From positions 1,302,001-1,366,000 of the forward strand of contig NZ_JAQNDK010000001.1 in assembly GCF_028368935.1 (NCBI RefSeq): a DNA stretch of 64,000 bases. The letters run 5' to 3'. The notes beneath the pieces are model-generated. The model was not told the DNA's origin, searched no databases, and saw only the letters and a program-made list of their open reading frames with translations. The stretch is from Sorangium aterium. GTDB taxonomy: Bacteria > Myxococcota_A > Polyangia > Polyangiales > Polyangiaceae. The position numbers and the translations under genes are program-made. Below, piece by piece: positions 18,865-27,515 of the stretch (position 1 is the stretch's first letter; every line of letters begins with the position of its first letter).

Positions 18865-19785
18865 CTACACCAGAAGTTCGAAGACCGTCACGCTGGCGCC
18901 GTGGAACGTGCGCATCCACCAAGTTCCCGCCGGGAACACCACACTGCGTACCCCGGCGCGCCACCGTTCAAGCGCAGCGCGGTACGACGCACGAAACGCC
19001 CGCACCGCAGCGCCAGCGATTCGCCGTGCATCACCCTGCTCGCGACCAACCGCAAAGGTCGGATTACGTTCGCCCAGCGCCTCGAAGCTCGTGACGCGCT
19101 CGTACGGGGAGATCTTGCTGACTCGCTCAGCACCAAGAAAGCGACGCCCTTGCTGCTGCAGCGCCGCATGGGCCTGCGCCTCGTGTTCCCGGAGCGAGGC
19201 GGCGACCGAGTGGCGAAAGTCATCGATGCTGTCCTGCTCGATCGCCGGTGGCAACGCGAGAGGCAGCATCACTTCCTCGGGCCACTGTGGATTTTCCGGG
19301 TCGAGATACGCTACAGGACGCGCCGCGCGCAGCACGCCGCAGCCGAGCTCGCTCACATCGACTTTCGCCCCCGGCCACTCACGCGCATGCCGGACAAGCC
19401 CAGCGGCCACAGGGTTCGCGAGCACGTAGGCGATCTTCTCCACCACGACAGCGCGCGTCAGGAGGCGTACAACGCTCGTGGCCTCGTGGTCCCATACCGG
19501 TCCTTCCCACGCGCGAAGCACCTTGGTCCCGAGCGCCACAATGCGATGAAAGAACTGCAAGAAGCGCGGCAGGACTCCATTCACGTCCGTCACCACCAGG
19601 TGGAGATGCGTTGACATCGCGCAAAACGCGTGAACCTCGATCCCGAAGCGACCGGCTGAGACCGCGAGGGCGTAAACCAAGAGCTGGGTGATGGCTGCGT
19701 CAGGGCGCAGGAGCAGATGCCGACGCAAGACGCGACGAGTGATCATATAGGTAGCGCCGGGCGAGATCTCGCGGGGGTGGCTCAT
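18865..19785 (-). CDS. REP-associated tyrosine transposase (IS200-like HUH protein)
   Basis: 306 residues. The HUH metal-binding motif is THLHLVV (about residue 62) in the context HAFCAMSTHLHLVV, characteristic of TnpA_REP/RAYT and IS200 transposases; the conserved helix EKIAYVLANPVAAGLV (about residue 125) carries the likely catalytic Tyr. RAYTs cut and join single-stranded DNA at REP-type hairpins. The protein is longer than IS200 TnpA (about 150 residues), as RAYTs with C-terminal extensions are. The ATG at 19785 (MSHPREI) is chosen because the family start is near there; the frame is open to 19842. Flanking inverted CCCGACCC arrays are candidates for its DNA target. No tnpB and no clear terminal ends were seen. 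Confidence 0.86.
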   Translation of the reverse strand: MSHPREISPGATYMITRRVLRRHLLLRPDAAITQLLVYALAVSAGRFGIEVHAFCAMSTHLHLVVTDVNGVLPRFLQFFHRIVALGTKVLRAWEGPVWDHEATSVVRLLTRAVVVEKIAYVLANPVAAGLVRHAREWPGAKVDVSELGCGVLRAARPVAYLDPENPQWPEEVMLPLALPPAIEQDSIDDFRHSVAASLREHEAQAHAALQQQGRRFLGAERVSKISPYERVTSFEALGERNPTFAVGREQGDARRIAGAAVRAFRASYRAALERWRAGVRSVVFPAGTWWMRTFHGASVTVFELLV

Positions 19786-19924
19786 GGCCCGTCCACACCA
19801 ACAAACGCTGTGCCAGAAACTGTAGTCAATCATTTCAAGCACTTATCATGCACCACAGGTGACGATCATAGCGGCAGAGGTGGCGGCCGCCATGCCACCC
19901 GCCACATCGGATGGCGGGTCTACG

Positions 19925-20030
19925 CAACCTGGGTCGGGTCTCAGGGTCGGGTCTCAACCGGGTCGGGTCTCAGGGTCGGGTCTCAACCGGGTCGGGTCTG
20001 GATGGGTCCAACCTGGGTCGGGTCGCGCCC
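19925..20030 (+). repeat. Right GGGTCGGG repeat array, inverted relative to the left one
   Basis: Copies of CAACCGGGTCGGGTCTC and CAGGGTCGGGTCTC. The reverse complement contains GACCCGACCCGG(G/T)TTG-like units as in the left array, so the two arrays are inverted around the transposase gene. The array is immediately upstream of the metalloprotease-like lipoprotein gene. Confidence 0.88.
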
Positions 20031-20146
20031 AGCATCCGTCACGATGGCGCGGCCACGCCGGGCCACTCACTTCCGCCGTGCATCAGGGACCTTGGCAAGC
20101 ATTGTTTTCTTTTGCATGGCGAGCGCGCTCCGAACGAGAATACAGC

Positions 20147-22279
20147 ATGTTCGACCAAGCTTATGGCTCATCCGCGATACACAAACGCGCAGCCCGTGAG
20201 AGCTTCACTTACATATTCCGCACACCCGCGGGCGTTCGTCGGGCGACCCGCACATCGTTCCAGCGGCTTCTCGCGAACAGCAGGACGCTCGCTGTCGCCG
20301 CGCTCCTCGCTGCGTGCGGTCAGGCGTCGGAGGAACCTGCTCCGGCATCGGGGTCCGGCGGCGGCACGACGGCGACCTCAGGCACCGCCGGCGCCGGCAC
20401 CACCGGAAGCACCGCCGGCACCGGTGAATCGAGCGGCGACGCGGCCGGAACAGGCGGCTCGACCGGGGCCGCGGGCGGCGGCCCCGGCGCCTGCGAGCAG
20501 GGCACGACGAGCACGGAGTGGGCGACGAGCTGCCAGAGCACGGGGGCCAGCTGCGCAGCAGGCGCCTGGAAGGCGCCGCGCGACGGCGGCGAGACGCGCG
20601 CGCCGCTGCGCCACGAGTCGGCGCACTTCGCCTTCTACTGGCCCGATGGGACGGACATCGACCTGAGCCAGGCGGAGGAGGCCGCGGACACGCTCGAGAC
20701 CATCTGGAGCGCATACTTCGGCAGCCCGATCTTCTTCCCCGAGCCGTACTGCAAATCGGCGGACAAGTGGAAGGCCGCGGTCCACTTCGACGACAGCTTC
20801 CCGCTCTGGGGCGGCGGGTGGAGCCGCAACGGCGTCAACTACATGGGGATGTGGATCGGCCCCGGCGCCGCCCGCGACCCGTGGGGGCTCGCCCATGAGT
20901 TCATGCACGGCGTCCAGTCGATGACGCAGGCATTCCCCGATTGCGGCGGCACCGGCTGCTGGATCTTCGAGAGCCACGCGAACTGGATGCCGCATCAGAT
21001 ATGGCGGGACAACGTGCACTGCTCGGACATGCTGCCGAACATGCCGCACCTCTACTACGGCAACACCCGGAACCGCTATTGCAACTGGCAGTTCTTCGAG
21101 TTCCTGAAGGACAAACACTGCTACAGCGCCGTCAACGACATGTGGGCCTACGAGGCGCCACGCGGCCAGGGCGACCCATGGCAGAAGCTCATGCTGAGCC
21201 GTGGCTGGGACATCGAGCGGCTCAACGACGAGTTCGGCGAGTGGGCGATGCACAACGTCACCTGGGACTACAAGGACCCGCCGCCCACGGACGGAGGCGA
21301 TCCATCCAGCGTGTATCGACAGAAATACGGCTCGATCGAGGCCGACATGACGTCGAACGGCCGCACGGATCGGCGACTTCGTCTCACGCGGCTCGAGGCG
21401 CTCGACGCGGACTGGGCGCAGAGTCGCCGCTTCGTCTCGCCGTATCACTGGGCGCCGCAGCGCTGGGGTTACAACGTCGTGCGCCTGCACCCGAAATCGG
21501 ACGCGACCAGCGTGCGCGTCGTGTTCCGGGGCGTGACCCAGGCCGGCGCCGACTCCGGCTGGCGCTGGGGCCTCGTGGCGACGGACCCGGAGCTGACCAC
21601 ATCGCGCTACAGCCCGCTGCAGCGGGGGAGCGACGGCGAGCTGGACTTCTGCATCAGCCCCGGCGAGAACGTCTACTTGGTCGTGGTCGCGACGCCGACC
21701 GAGTACCAGAAGCTGATCTGGACGAACCCCTCGGACGGCCCAGCGTACCCGTCGATCTATCGCTATCCGTACATGGTGGAGATCGACGGAGCGTGGCCCG
21801 CCGGGTTCCAGGACGGCCAGCTCGACGCGTGTCCGCGGGGCACGGCCAGGCACGCGAACGGCGGCGGCTGCGCGCCCGAAGGCACGCCGTCGAGCGTCTA
21901 CGTCGGTCCTTACGCGACCATCCTCGGCGGAGAGGTGAGCGGCGACGTCCGCGTCGAGGATCACGCGACCATCGTCAACGGCGTGATCTCCGGCGGCCGT
22001 GTCGGCGCGCTCAGCCTGGTCGGGCAACGCGGCTCGGGCATCCAGGCACGCGGATTCAACGTGAGCGGCTCGGCGATCGTGCAGACCACCTTCTATCCGC
22101 TCGGCTGGTTCGGCGATCGCCAGTCCGTCTCCGGAACAGCACAGCTGCTCGGAGATGTCGAGTTCGTCGGCACGTCGAAGTCGAGCAGCACGTTTTACGG
22201 GTTCGTCCCCGACGACTGGGCGGGCGTCTCGACGGTCACCGAGGTGACGGTCGCACCGCCGTACACCTGGCGGCGTTGA
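20147..22279 (+). CDS. Zinc-metalloprotease-like lipoprotein (DUF6055/Svx-AvrXca-like)
   Basis: 710 residues. The N-terminus is unusually long before a signal ending ALLAACG (lipobox Cys near residue 61), then a Gly/Ser/Thr-rich linker of about 65 residues. The catalytic-looking segment has HEFMHGVQ (about residue 250) and, 20 residues on, CWIFESHANW, an HExxH...E gluzincin-type arrangement. Several Cys pairs suggest disulfides. The last 130 residues contain short strand repeats (GGEVSGDVRVEDHATIVNG) like a beta-helix. The overall pattern resembles DUF6055 and Svx/AvrXca virulence-type proteins, but I cannot verify that. An upstream open frame to 19859 runs through the repeat array and is rejected; the ATG at 20147 has a weak RBS, so the start is uncertain. 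Confidence 0.7.
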   Translation: MFDQAYGSSAIHKRAARESFTYIFRTPAGVRRATRTSFQRLLANSRTLAVAALLAACGQASEEPAPASGSGGGTTATSGTAGAGTTGSTAGTGESSGDAAGTGGSTGAAGGGPGACEQGTTSTEWATSCQSTGASCAAGAWKAPRDGGETRAPLRHESAHFAFYWPDGTDIDLSQAEEAADTLETIWSAYFGSPIFFPEPYCKSADKWKAAVHFDDSFPLWGGGWSRNGVNYMGMWIGPGAARDPWGLAHEFMHGVQSMTQAFPDCGGTGCWIFESHANWMPHQIWRDNVHCSDMLPNMPHLYYGNTRNRYCNWQFFEFLKDKHCYSAVNDMWAYEAPRGQGDPWQKLMLSRGWDIERLNDEFGEWAMHNVTWDYKDPPPTDGGDPSSVYRQKYGSIEADMTSNGRTDRRLRLTRLEALDADWAQSRRFVSPYHWAPQRWGYNVVRLHPKSDATSVRVVFRGVTQAGADSGWRWGLVATDPELTTSRYSPLQRGSDGELDFCISPGENVYLVVVATPTEYQKLIWTNPSDGPAYPSIYRYPYMVEIDGAWPAGFQDGQLDACPRGTARHANGGGCAPEGTPSSVYVGPYATILGGEVSGDVRVEDHATIVNGVISGGRVGALSLVGQRGSGIQARGFNVSGSAIVQTTFYPLGWFGDRQSVSGTAQLLGDVEFVGTSKSSSTFYGFVPDDWAGVSTVTEVTVAPPYTWRR

Positions 22280-22286
22280 GGCCAGG

Positions 22287-22991
22287 ATGCAGCCGATGCT
22301 TCATGTTGGGCTCATCGGTGACCGCGACGACGCCGTGACGGCCCACCGGGCCATCCCGGTCGCGCTGCGGCTGGCGGGAGAGGCGCTATCCACGCCGCTC
22401 TCCTTTGAATGGGTGCCGACCGAGGAGGTGACCGACGCCTCGCGGGTGGCTCGTTATGACGCCCTGTGGTGCGTGCCGGCGAGCCCGTACCGGAGCATGG
22501 ATGGCGCGCTGCGCGCGATCCGCTTCGCCCGCGAGCATCGGCGCCCGTTCCTCGGGACCTGCGGGGGCTTCCAGCACGCGATCGTCGAGTATGCGCGCCA
22601 TGTGCTGGGCTGGTCGGACGCCGAGCACGCGGAGACCGCCCCAGCGGCGCAGCGCGCGGTGATCACGCCGCTTGCGTGCTCGCTGGTGGAGGCCACCGGC
22701 GCGATCCGCTTCGGCGCCGGAACCCGCATCGCGCGGGCCTACGGCCGCCCTGAGGCAACGGAAGGATATCGGTGCCGCTACGGCATGAACCCTGAGTTCC
22801 GGGCCGGGCTGGTCTCGGGCCCGCTGCGCATCGGCGCGGAGGACGACGCCGGCGACGTGCGCGCCGTGGAGCTGGACGGACATCCGTTCTTCGTCGCCAC
22901 GCTGTTCCAGCCGGAGCGCGCCGCGCTCGCCGGCCGGCTGCCGCCGCTCGTGGCCGAGCTCATCCGAGCCTGCTCGAGCGGCGCCGGCTGA
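22287..22991 (+). CDS. CTP synthase C-terminal region-like amidotransferase
   Basis: 234 residues matching the class I glutamine amidotransferase domain of CTP synthase without the synthetase half. The nucleophile elbow GTCGGFQHA has Cys92 (TGC codon). The usual catalytic His-x-Glu is FQPE here, so the His is replaced by Gln208 while Glu210 remains. The family I recognise is CTP synthase C-terminal region-related (seleno)protein, some members of which have selenocysteine at the nucleophile; this one has cysteine. Glutaminase activity is therefore doubtful and another thiol-based role is possible. The start is 7 bases after the lipoprotein stop, so the two genes are probably cotranscribed, though no functional link is apparent. 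Confidence 0.8.
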   Translation: MQPMLHVGLIGDRDDAVTAHRAIPVALRLAGEALSTPLSFEWVPTEEVTDASRVARYDALWCVPASPYRSMDGALRAIRFAREHRRPFLGTCGGFQHAIVEYARHVLGWSDAEHAETAPAAQRAVITPLACSLVEATGAIRFGAGTRIARAYGRPEATEGYRCRYGMNPEFRAGLVSGPLRIGAEDDAGDVRAVELDGHPFFVATLFQPERAALAGRLPPLVAELIRACSSGAG

Positions 22992-23176
22992 ACGCTGGCG
23001 CCGGCACACCGTTCAAAGAAGGAATGATCTGCCAGGGCGTCGACGACGCCGAACTCTGGATCTCTTCCTGGCATCCGGCGCCTTGTGGTCTCGAGTCCCG
23101 GCCGGCTTCAGCGTTCCGATGCGCTTGCTGCTCCACGAGGTGCTCGTGCGAGGCGCTGCGCGTGCGGTGCCGGCGT

Positions 23177-25042
23177 TCAGCGCGGTTGCAGGAAGTACCT
23201 GCGCGCGGCCTCGCAGAGTTCGGGCCAGCGCTGGGCAAGCCCGGGATCTGCTGCGAAGCGGCCTGCCCAGAAGGCGTCGAGGGCGGCGCGCGCAGCGGGG
23301 GTCGGTACCCCGTAGCGTGCGTTCGTGCTCTCCACGTAGGCGGGGTACAGTTCGCACGCGACGACGAGGCCAGCGTACTGGTTGAGCGTGAGAGAGGGTG
23401 GCGGGCGCGCGCTGAGCGGGTCGCCCACGCTCACGGGGGCCGGTGTGGAGGCGGGCGGGACACTCGGCGTGGCGACCGGCAGCGCGCCCGACGCGGATGC
23501 CGGCAGCGCGCTCGGCGTGGCGACCGGCGGCACGCTCGGCGCGGCGACCGGCGGCACGCTCGACGCGGCGACCGGTAGCGGGCTCGGCGCGGCGACCGGC
23601 GGCGCGCTCGACGCGGCGACCGGCGGCACGCTCGACGCGGCGACCGGCAGCGGGCTCGCCGTGGCAGCGGCCTGCGCACTCGACGCGGCGACCGGCAGCG
23701 GGCTCGCCGTGGCAGCGGCCTGCGCGCTCGGCGTGGCCACAACGGAATGACGCTCGTCGTGGAGCGGCACCGCCGGGGAGTGGTGCGCGGGCGCCGGACC
23801 AGGCTCGCGCACCGGCTGTCCATCGGGGCTGGCGACGGGCTGAAATGGCAGTGCCGAGTCGAAACGAGCGACGGACGGCCGAGGACGCTCTTCGGACGCC
23901 ACCGGGATGAAGGGCAACGCGGAATCGATGACCCGCGGCGTATCTGGGAGCGTCTTGCTCAGAGGCTTCGACTCCGCGCTGCTCACCGGCGGGTCCGTCC
24001 GAGGAACCGACGCAGGCGCGGGAACAGGCACGATCGCGGGCTGGGTGACGGATTGGGGTGCGGGTGTGGACGCCGGCGCGGGCTCAGGCTCGGCCACCGG
24101 TGCGGGCGCGGCACCCGGTACTGCCATCGGTGCCGGCGCGGCTACTGCGATCGGCGCGGGCACACCGAGCGGCGCCGGCGCGGGCACACTGAGCGGCGCC
24201 GCCGCGGGCACACCGAGCGGCGCCGGCCCAGGCACACCGAGCGGCGCCGGCCCAGGCACACCGAGCGGCGTCAGCCCAGGCACCGCCGTTGACGCCAGCA
24301 CCGCCATCGCCGCTGGCACCGCCATCGCCGCGGGCATCGGCGCCGCCGCTGGCACCGCCATCGCCGCGGGCATCGGCGCCGCCGCCGGCACCGCCATCGC
24401 CGCGGGCATCGGCGCCGCCGCCGGCACGAAGGGCAACCCGCCGTCCAGGCGAGACAGCGGCCCCTGCGCCTCGACCAGCGCTGGCGCGCTCGTCGTCGCG
24501 GTGGCCTCCTCCGCTTCACGCCTCGCCGCGGCCGCCGGCACGAAGGGCAGCCCTCCGCCCAGGCGAGACAGCGGCCCCTGCGCCTCGACCAGCGCCGGCG
24601 CGCCCGTCGTCGCGGCGGCCTCCTCCGCCGCGCGCTTCGCCGCCGCCTCGTCCGCCGCGCGCTGCGCCGCGGCCCGCTTCGCCTCCGCCAGCCGCTCGTC
24701 GAGCGTCCCGTGCGTGTCCTTCAGCACGACCAGCGCCTCGGCGCTCTCGCCCTCCGGACCGAGGACGCCGCCGATCGCCAGGAGCATCGCTCGCGCGGCG
24801 CGCAGCGCCGCCTCGTCCGCCGCGCGGCCGGGCAGGTGCCGCCTGGCGAACGCCGTGAGCTCGTCGTCCTCGCATCGAACGAGATCCGCGAGCCGGGCCG
24901 CCACGCGGCGCCGATCCGGATCGGCGCTGCTGCCCGTCGGCCTGCGCATCGCGGCGTCGAGCTTCGCGAGCGCCTCGTTCAGCGAGCTCTTCTCCGGCGC
25001 CGTCGCAGCCTCCGTGGCGGATCCCTTGCTCTCGCCCCTCAC
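23177..25042 (-). CDS. Pro/Ala-rich T6SS-island protein with LPFxP motifs
   Basis: 621 residues, GTG start at 25042 overlapping the DUF4150 stop by 4 nt. Residues 1-180 form an Ala-rich helical domain with a coiled-coil-like stretch (KRAAAQRAADEAAAKRAAEE). Residues 180-530 are low-complexity Pro/Ala/Val, with four copies of LPF(V/I/Q)P: twice as GLPFVPAAA, once ALPFIPVAS and once ALPFQPVAS. The C-terminal 75 residues (LTLNQYAGLVVACELYPAYV to the end) look folded, and resemble a short domain I associate with DUF2169/DUF4150-type T6SS loci. It is the last gene of the vgrG island. It may be an adaptor or accessory for effector loading; no toxin motif is visible. Function is unknown. Confidence 0.72.
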   Translation of the reverse strand: MRGESKGSATEAATAPEKSSLNEALAKLDAAMRRPTGSSADPDRRRVAARLADLVRCEDDELTAFARRHLPGRAADEAALRAARAMLLAIGGVLGPEGESAEALVVLKDTHGTLDERLAEAKRAAAQRAADEAAAKRAAEEAAATTGAPALVEAQGPLSRLGGGLPFVPAAAARREAEEATATTSAPALVEAQGPLSRLDGGLPFVPAAAPMPAAMAVPAAAPMPAAMAVPAAAPMPAAMAVPAAMAVLASTAVPGLTPLGVPGPAPLGVPGPAPLGVPAAAPLSVPAPAPLGVPAPIAVAAPAPMAVPGAAPAPVAEPEPAPASTPAPQSVTQPAIVPVPAPASVPRTDPPVSSAESKPLSKTLPDTPRVIDSALPFIPVASEERPRPSVARFDSALPFQPVASPDGQPVREPGPAPAHHSPAVPLHDERHSVVATPSAQAAATASPLPVAASSAQAAATASPLPVAASSVPPVAASSAPPVAAPSPLPVAASSVPPVAAPSVPPVATPSALPASASGALPVATPSVPPASTPAPVSVGDPLSARPPPSLTLNQYAGLVVACELYPAYVESTNARYGVPTPAARAALDAFWAGRFAADPGLAQRWPELCEAARRYFLQPR

Positions 25043-25431
25043 GGCGCGAGCACGAGGACGGTTGTGACGCTCGGTACGATGGCCATGCCCGGCGCGTTCG
25101 TGCTGTTCTGGATCGAGATGCTCGTCAGGCGCGTCATGGGCGCGCAGCCGACGATCACCGTGAACGCCGCGGTCACGTTGCGCGACGGGCCCATCACCAT
25201 CCCGGACGCGACGCCGAGCGCGACGCCCGGGTTGTCCCCCATCGTGAGCGGCGCGACCGTCAGCATGTTGTGCGCAGGCGCGCACGTGACGAGCACGTTC
25301 GGCACGAAGAGCACGCTCATCGGATGGAGCGAGATGTTCGGGTACGGGATCGGCACCGGGGCCGGCGTCGGGGTCAGGCACACGTCCGGGAACGCCAGGC
25401 ACATCCCCCCTGCGGTCGTCTTCGCGAGCAT
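25039..25431 (-). CDS. DUF4150 (PAAR-like) T6SS spike-tip protein
   Basis: 130 residues of the PAAR-like DUF4150 family, whose members cap the VgrG spike of the type VI secretion system and can carry or recruit effectors. The start MLAKTTAGGMCLAFPDVC and the later PIPYPNISLH, NVLVTCAPAHNM and GVASGMVMGPSRNV blocks are typical; no C-terminal toxin extension is present. The ATG at 25431 is chosen because homology begins there; the frame is open to 25554 without family sequence. The gene is 52 bases after the DUF3540 stop and overlaps the downstream gene by 4 nt. It lies in the same order seen in other DUF2169-type vgrG islands (family knowledge). Confidence 0.87.
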   Translation of the reverse strand: MLAKTTAGGMCLAFPDVCLTPTPAPVPIPYPNISLHPMSVLFVPNVLVTCAPAHNMLTVAPLTMGDNPGVALGVASGMVMGPSRNVTAAFTVIVGCAPMTRLTSISIQNSTNAPGMAIVPSVTTVLVLAP

Positions 25432-25483
25432 CGCTTCACCCCTCGTCGTTGCTGGCGCCCGCGGCCCCGCGCCGCGCGCCCCT

Positions 25484-26209
25484 TCAGCCGATCTTGACCT
25501 GCTCGCCGTCGAGCTTCGCGAGCGTCCGCGCGGCGACGATCGTGTTCTCCCCACGGACCGCCGCGAGGCCCTCCGCGCGGAGATCGAAGACCCCCGCGCG
25601 CACCTGCTCGATCGCCTCGACGAAGCGGAACGCCTGCTTCGCGCGCTGGACGAGCCGGTCCGCGCGCACCTCCATGCGCTCGGCGACGACGACGGCCTTC
25701 TGGATGTGCGCCTCGAGGGACCGGCCGACGAGCCCGATCTCCTCGATCGCCGCCGCCGCCGCCTGCGCGCGGATCTGGAGCTTGCCCGCGAACAGCCCTA
25801 CCTCCCTGGCGGCGGCGATCTCGATCTGGTCGCCGGCGCCGAGCCCGAGCCGCCCCGTCGCCTGCACCTTCATGTCGCCCTCGGCGACGATCCGCGTCGT
25901 CGCGCCCGCCTCGCCCTCCAGCACCGCGAGGACGAAGACCTGATCGCCGTCCACCGCGCAGAGCACCCGATCCCCCGCGTCCGGCGCGACGAGGCAGCTC
26001 TTCGCGCGCCGCGCCGCGACCGGGCCGCCGCCGAGCTCGATCACGAGCCCCGACGCCGTGCCCCGGACGACGCCCGTCTCCAGCGACGGCACGCGTCGCG
26101 GCGAGGGCGAGCGCTCGATCGCCGGCAGATCCACAGCGGCCAGGAGGTCGTCCTGCGCGCTGTCGTCGTGTGCCACCGTCAGGGGCTCGCGGGCCGCCAT
26201 GCTCTGCAT
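25484..26209 (-). CDS. DUF3540 protein of the vgrG island
   Basis: 241 residues. The core is DRVLCAVDGDQVFVLAVLE (about residues 78-96), followed by beta-helix-like repeats such as GDMKVQATGRLGLGAGDQIE and a long Ala-rich region ending with GENTIVAARTLAKLDGEQVKIG. DUF3540 proteins occur with DUF2169, pentapeptide and DUF4150 genes in T6SS islands; a role in spike assembly or effector delivery is inferred, not known. The ATG at 26209 has GGAG 8 bases upstream. It is preceded by a 232-base gap with a 9-bp tandem repeat, the longest gap in the island, so a separate promoter or processing site may lie there. Confidence 0.82.
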   Translation of the reverse strand: MQSMAAREPLTVAHDDSAQDDLLAAVDLPAIERSPSPRRVPSLETGVVRGTASGLVIELGGGPVAARRAKSCLVAPDAGDRVLCAVDGDQVFVLAVLEGEAGATTRIVAEGDMKVQATGRLGLGAGDQIEIAAAREVGLFAGKLQIRAQAAAAAIEEIGLVGRSLEAHIQKAVVVAERMEVRADRLVQRAKQAFRFVEAIEQVRAGVFDLRAEGLAAVRGENTIVAARTLAKLDGEQVKIG

Positions 26210-26351
26210 CTCGGGTCTCCTCGGCCTGGATCCGCCCGGTCAGGACGTGCGCGCCGCAACGCTAGTTTCAATGATTTCAAGGCAGAAATCAACGGAGTTC
26301 GTGGAACGCGGCCTCGCATCGGAGTCTCACGGGTCGCGGTCGCGCGCTCGG

Positions 26352-26414
26352 TCTCGTGAGTCTCGTGAGTCTCGTGAGTCTCGCGAGTCTCGCGAGTCTC
26401 GCGAGACTCGTGAC
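26352..26414 (+). repeat. 9-bp tandem array (TCTCGTGAG/TCTCGCGAG), 7 units
   Basis: Seven 9-base units from 26352: three TCTCGTGAG, three TCTCGCGAG and one diverged ACTCGTGAC. TCTCGCGAG contains the palindrome CTCGCGAG, so the array could form local hairpins. It lies in the intergenic gap between the pentapeptide gene and the DUF3540 gene of the T6SS island, 28 bases downstream of the pentapeptide stop. Confidence 0.93.
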
Positions 26415-26441
26415 TACGCACGATGCGCGCAGCATGCCCGG

Positions 26442-27515
26442 TCACGCGCGCTGCCCGTCGCGCTCGCCGCCGCGGCGCGGCTTCCAGTCCTCGATCGCGG
26501 CGAGCTTCTCGTCGTCGCCGAGCCAGCCTGCGCCCGCCGGCACCTTCGCCCCGTCGCGGCGAGCGCGGTGCAGCTTGGCGCGGAACATCCCTGCCTGCGA
26601 GAAGTCCGCGCCCGAGAGATCGCAGTGCGAGAAGTCCGCGTACGAGAGCTTCGCGCCGACGAAGCGAGCGCCCGGGCACGACGCGAAGGCGAGGTATGCC
26701 TCGACGAGCTCCGCCCCCGAGAAGTCGGCCTCCGCGAGCACGGCCCGCTCGAAGATGGCGTTCTGCAGCTTCGCCCGCGAGAACCGCGCCTTCGCCGCGA
26801 TCGCCTCGCCGAAGAGCGCCTGCGTCAGGATCGCATCGGAGAAGTCGCAGTCGGACACGTCGACCCCGGTGAAGTTGCATTGCGTCGCGTCGCAGCCCGC
26901 GAAGCTCGATCCAGCGACGCTGCCGCGCATGAACTGCGTGCGGAACAGCTTTGTTCCCTGGAACGCCCGCGCGCCGAGCGCCGCCTCGACAAGCGTCGTG
27001 AGCGTCAGGTTCGCGCCGTTGAGCAGCGCGGTGCGCAGGTCGAGCTTGTACAACGTCGCCTTCTCGAGGTTCGCGCGAGAGAAGTTCGCGCCGCCGGCCT
27101 TGACCTCGACCAGGTTCGCCCGGTCGAGGTTCGCCCCCTCGAACGAGGCGCGCTCGAGCGAGCACGTCGTCCAGGTCGCGACGGGCGCCTCCGCGCCCGA
27201 CAGCGCCGCGCCCTCGAACGTCGACTCGATGAAGCTCGCGCCGACGAGCCTCGCCCCCGAGAGCGTCGCCCCGTCGAGGCGGCTCCGGAAGAACGTCGTC
27301 AGGTGCAGGTCCACGCCCGCCGCGTCCACGCCCGACAGATCGCACTCCGAGAACGTCGACTCCTTGACGAGCGCGCCCCGCATCGCGCGCGGCATCCGGA
27401 CCCGGTCGAACACCGCGCCCGAGAGATCCGCGCCCGTCAGGTCGAGCCCGGAGATGTCCACAGCCTGGATCGGGTCCCCGTGGCGGACCTTGTCGAGCAC
27501 CTCGTCGCGGTTCAT
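26442..27515 (-). CDS. Pentapeptide-repeat protein of the vgrG island
   Basis: 357 residues made almost wholly of pentapeptide units of the A(D/N)LxX type (for example DLTGADLSGAVF, ANFSRANLEKATLY, CDFSDAILTQALF), which fold into a right-handed quadrilateral beta-helix. The ATG at 27515 overlaps the stop of the upstream DUF2169 gene by 4 nt (ATGA), so translation is coupled. A short basic C-terminal tail follows the repeats. The open frame extends to 28031, inside the DUF2169 gene, and that part is a shadow. Stand-alone pentapeptide proteins in T6SS islands have no established mechanism; a structural scaffold or DNA-mimic effector/immunity role are possibilities I cannot separate. Confidence 0.86.
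   Translation of the reverse strand: MNRDEVLDKVRHGDPIQAVDISGLDLTGADLSGAVFDRVRMPRAMRGALVKESTFSECDLSGVDAAGVDLHLTTFFRSRLDGATLSGARLVGASFIESTFEGAALSGAEAPVATWTTCSLERASFEGANLDRANLVEVKAGGANFSRANLEKATLYKLDLRTALLNGANLTLTTLVEAALGARAFQGTKLFRTQFMRGSVAGSSFAGCDATQCNFTGVDVSDCDFSDAILTQALFGEAIAAKARFSRAKLQNAIFERAVLAEADFSGAELVEAYLAFASCPGARFVGAKLSYADFSHCDLSGADFSQAGMFRAKLHRARRDGAKVPAGAGWLGDDEKLAAIEDWKPRRGGERDGQRA

Noticed and set aside
19859-20146. Extended start of the metalloprotease-like lipoprotein through the right repeat array
   Set aside because: The sequence is repeat DNA and does not continue the signal-peptide homology; the ATG at 20147 is nearer the lipobox.
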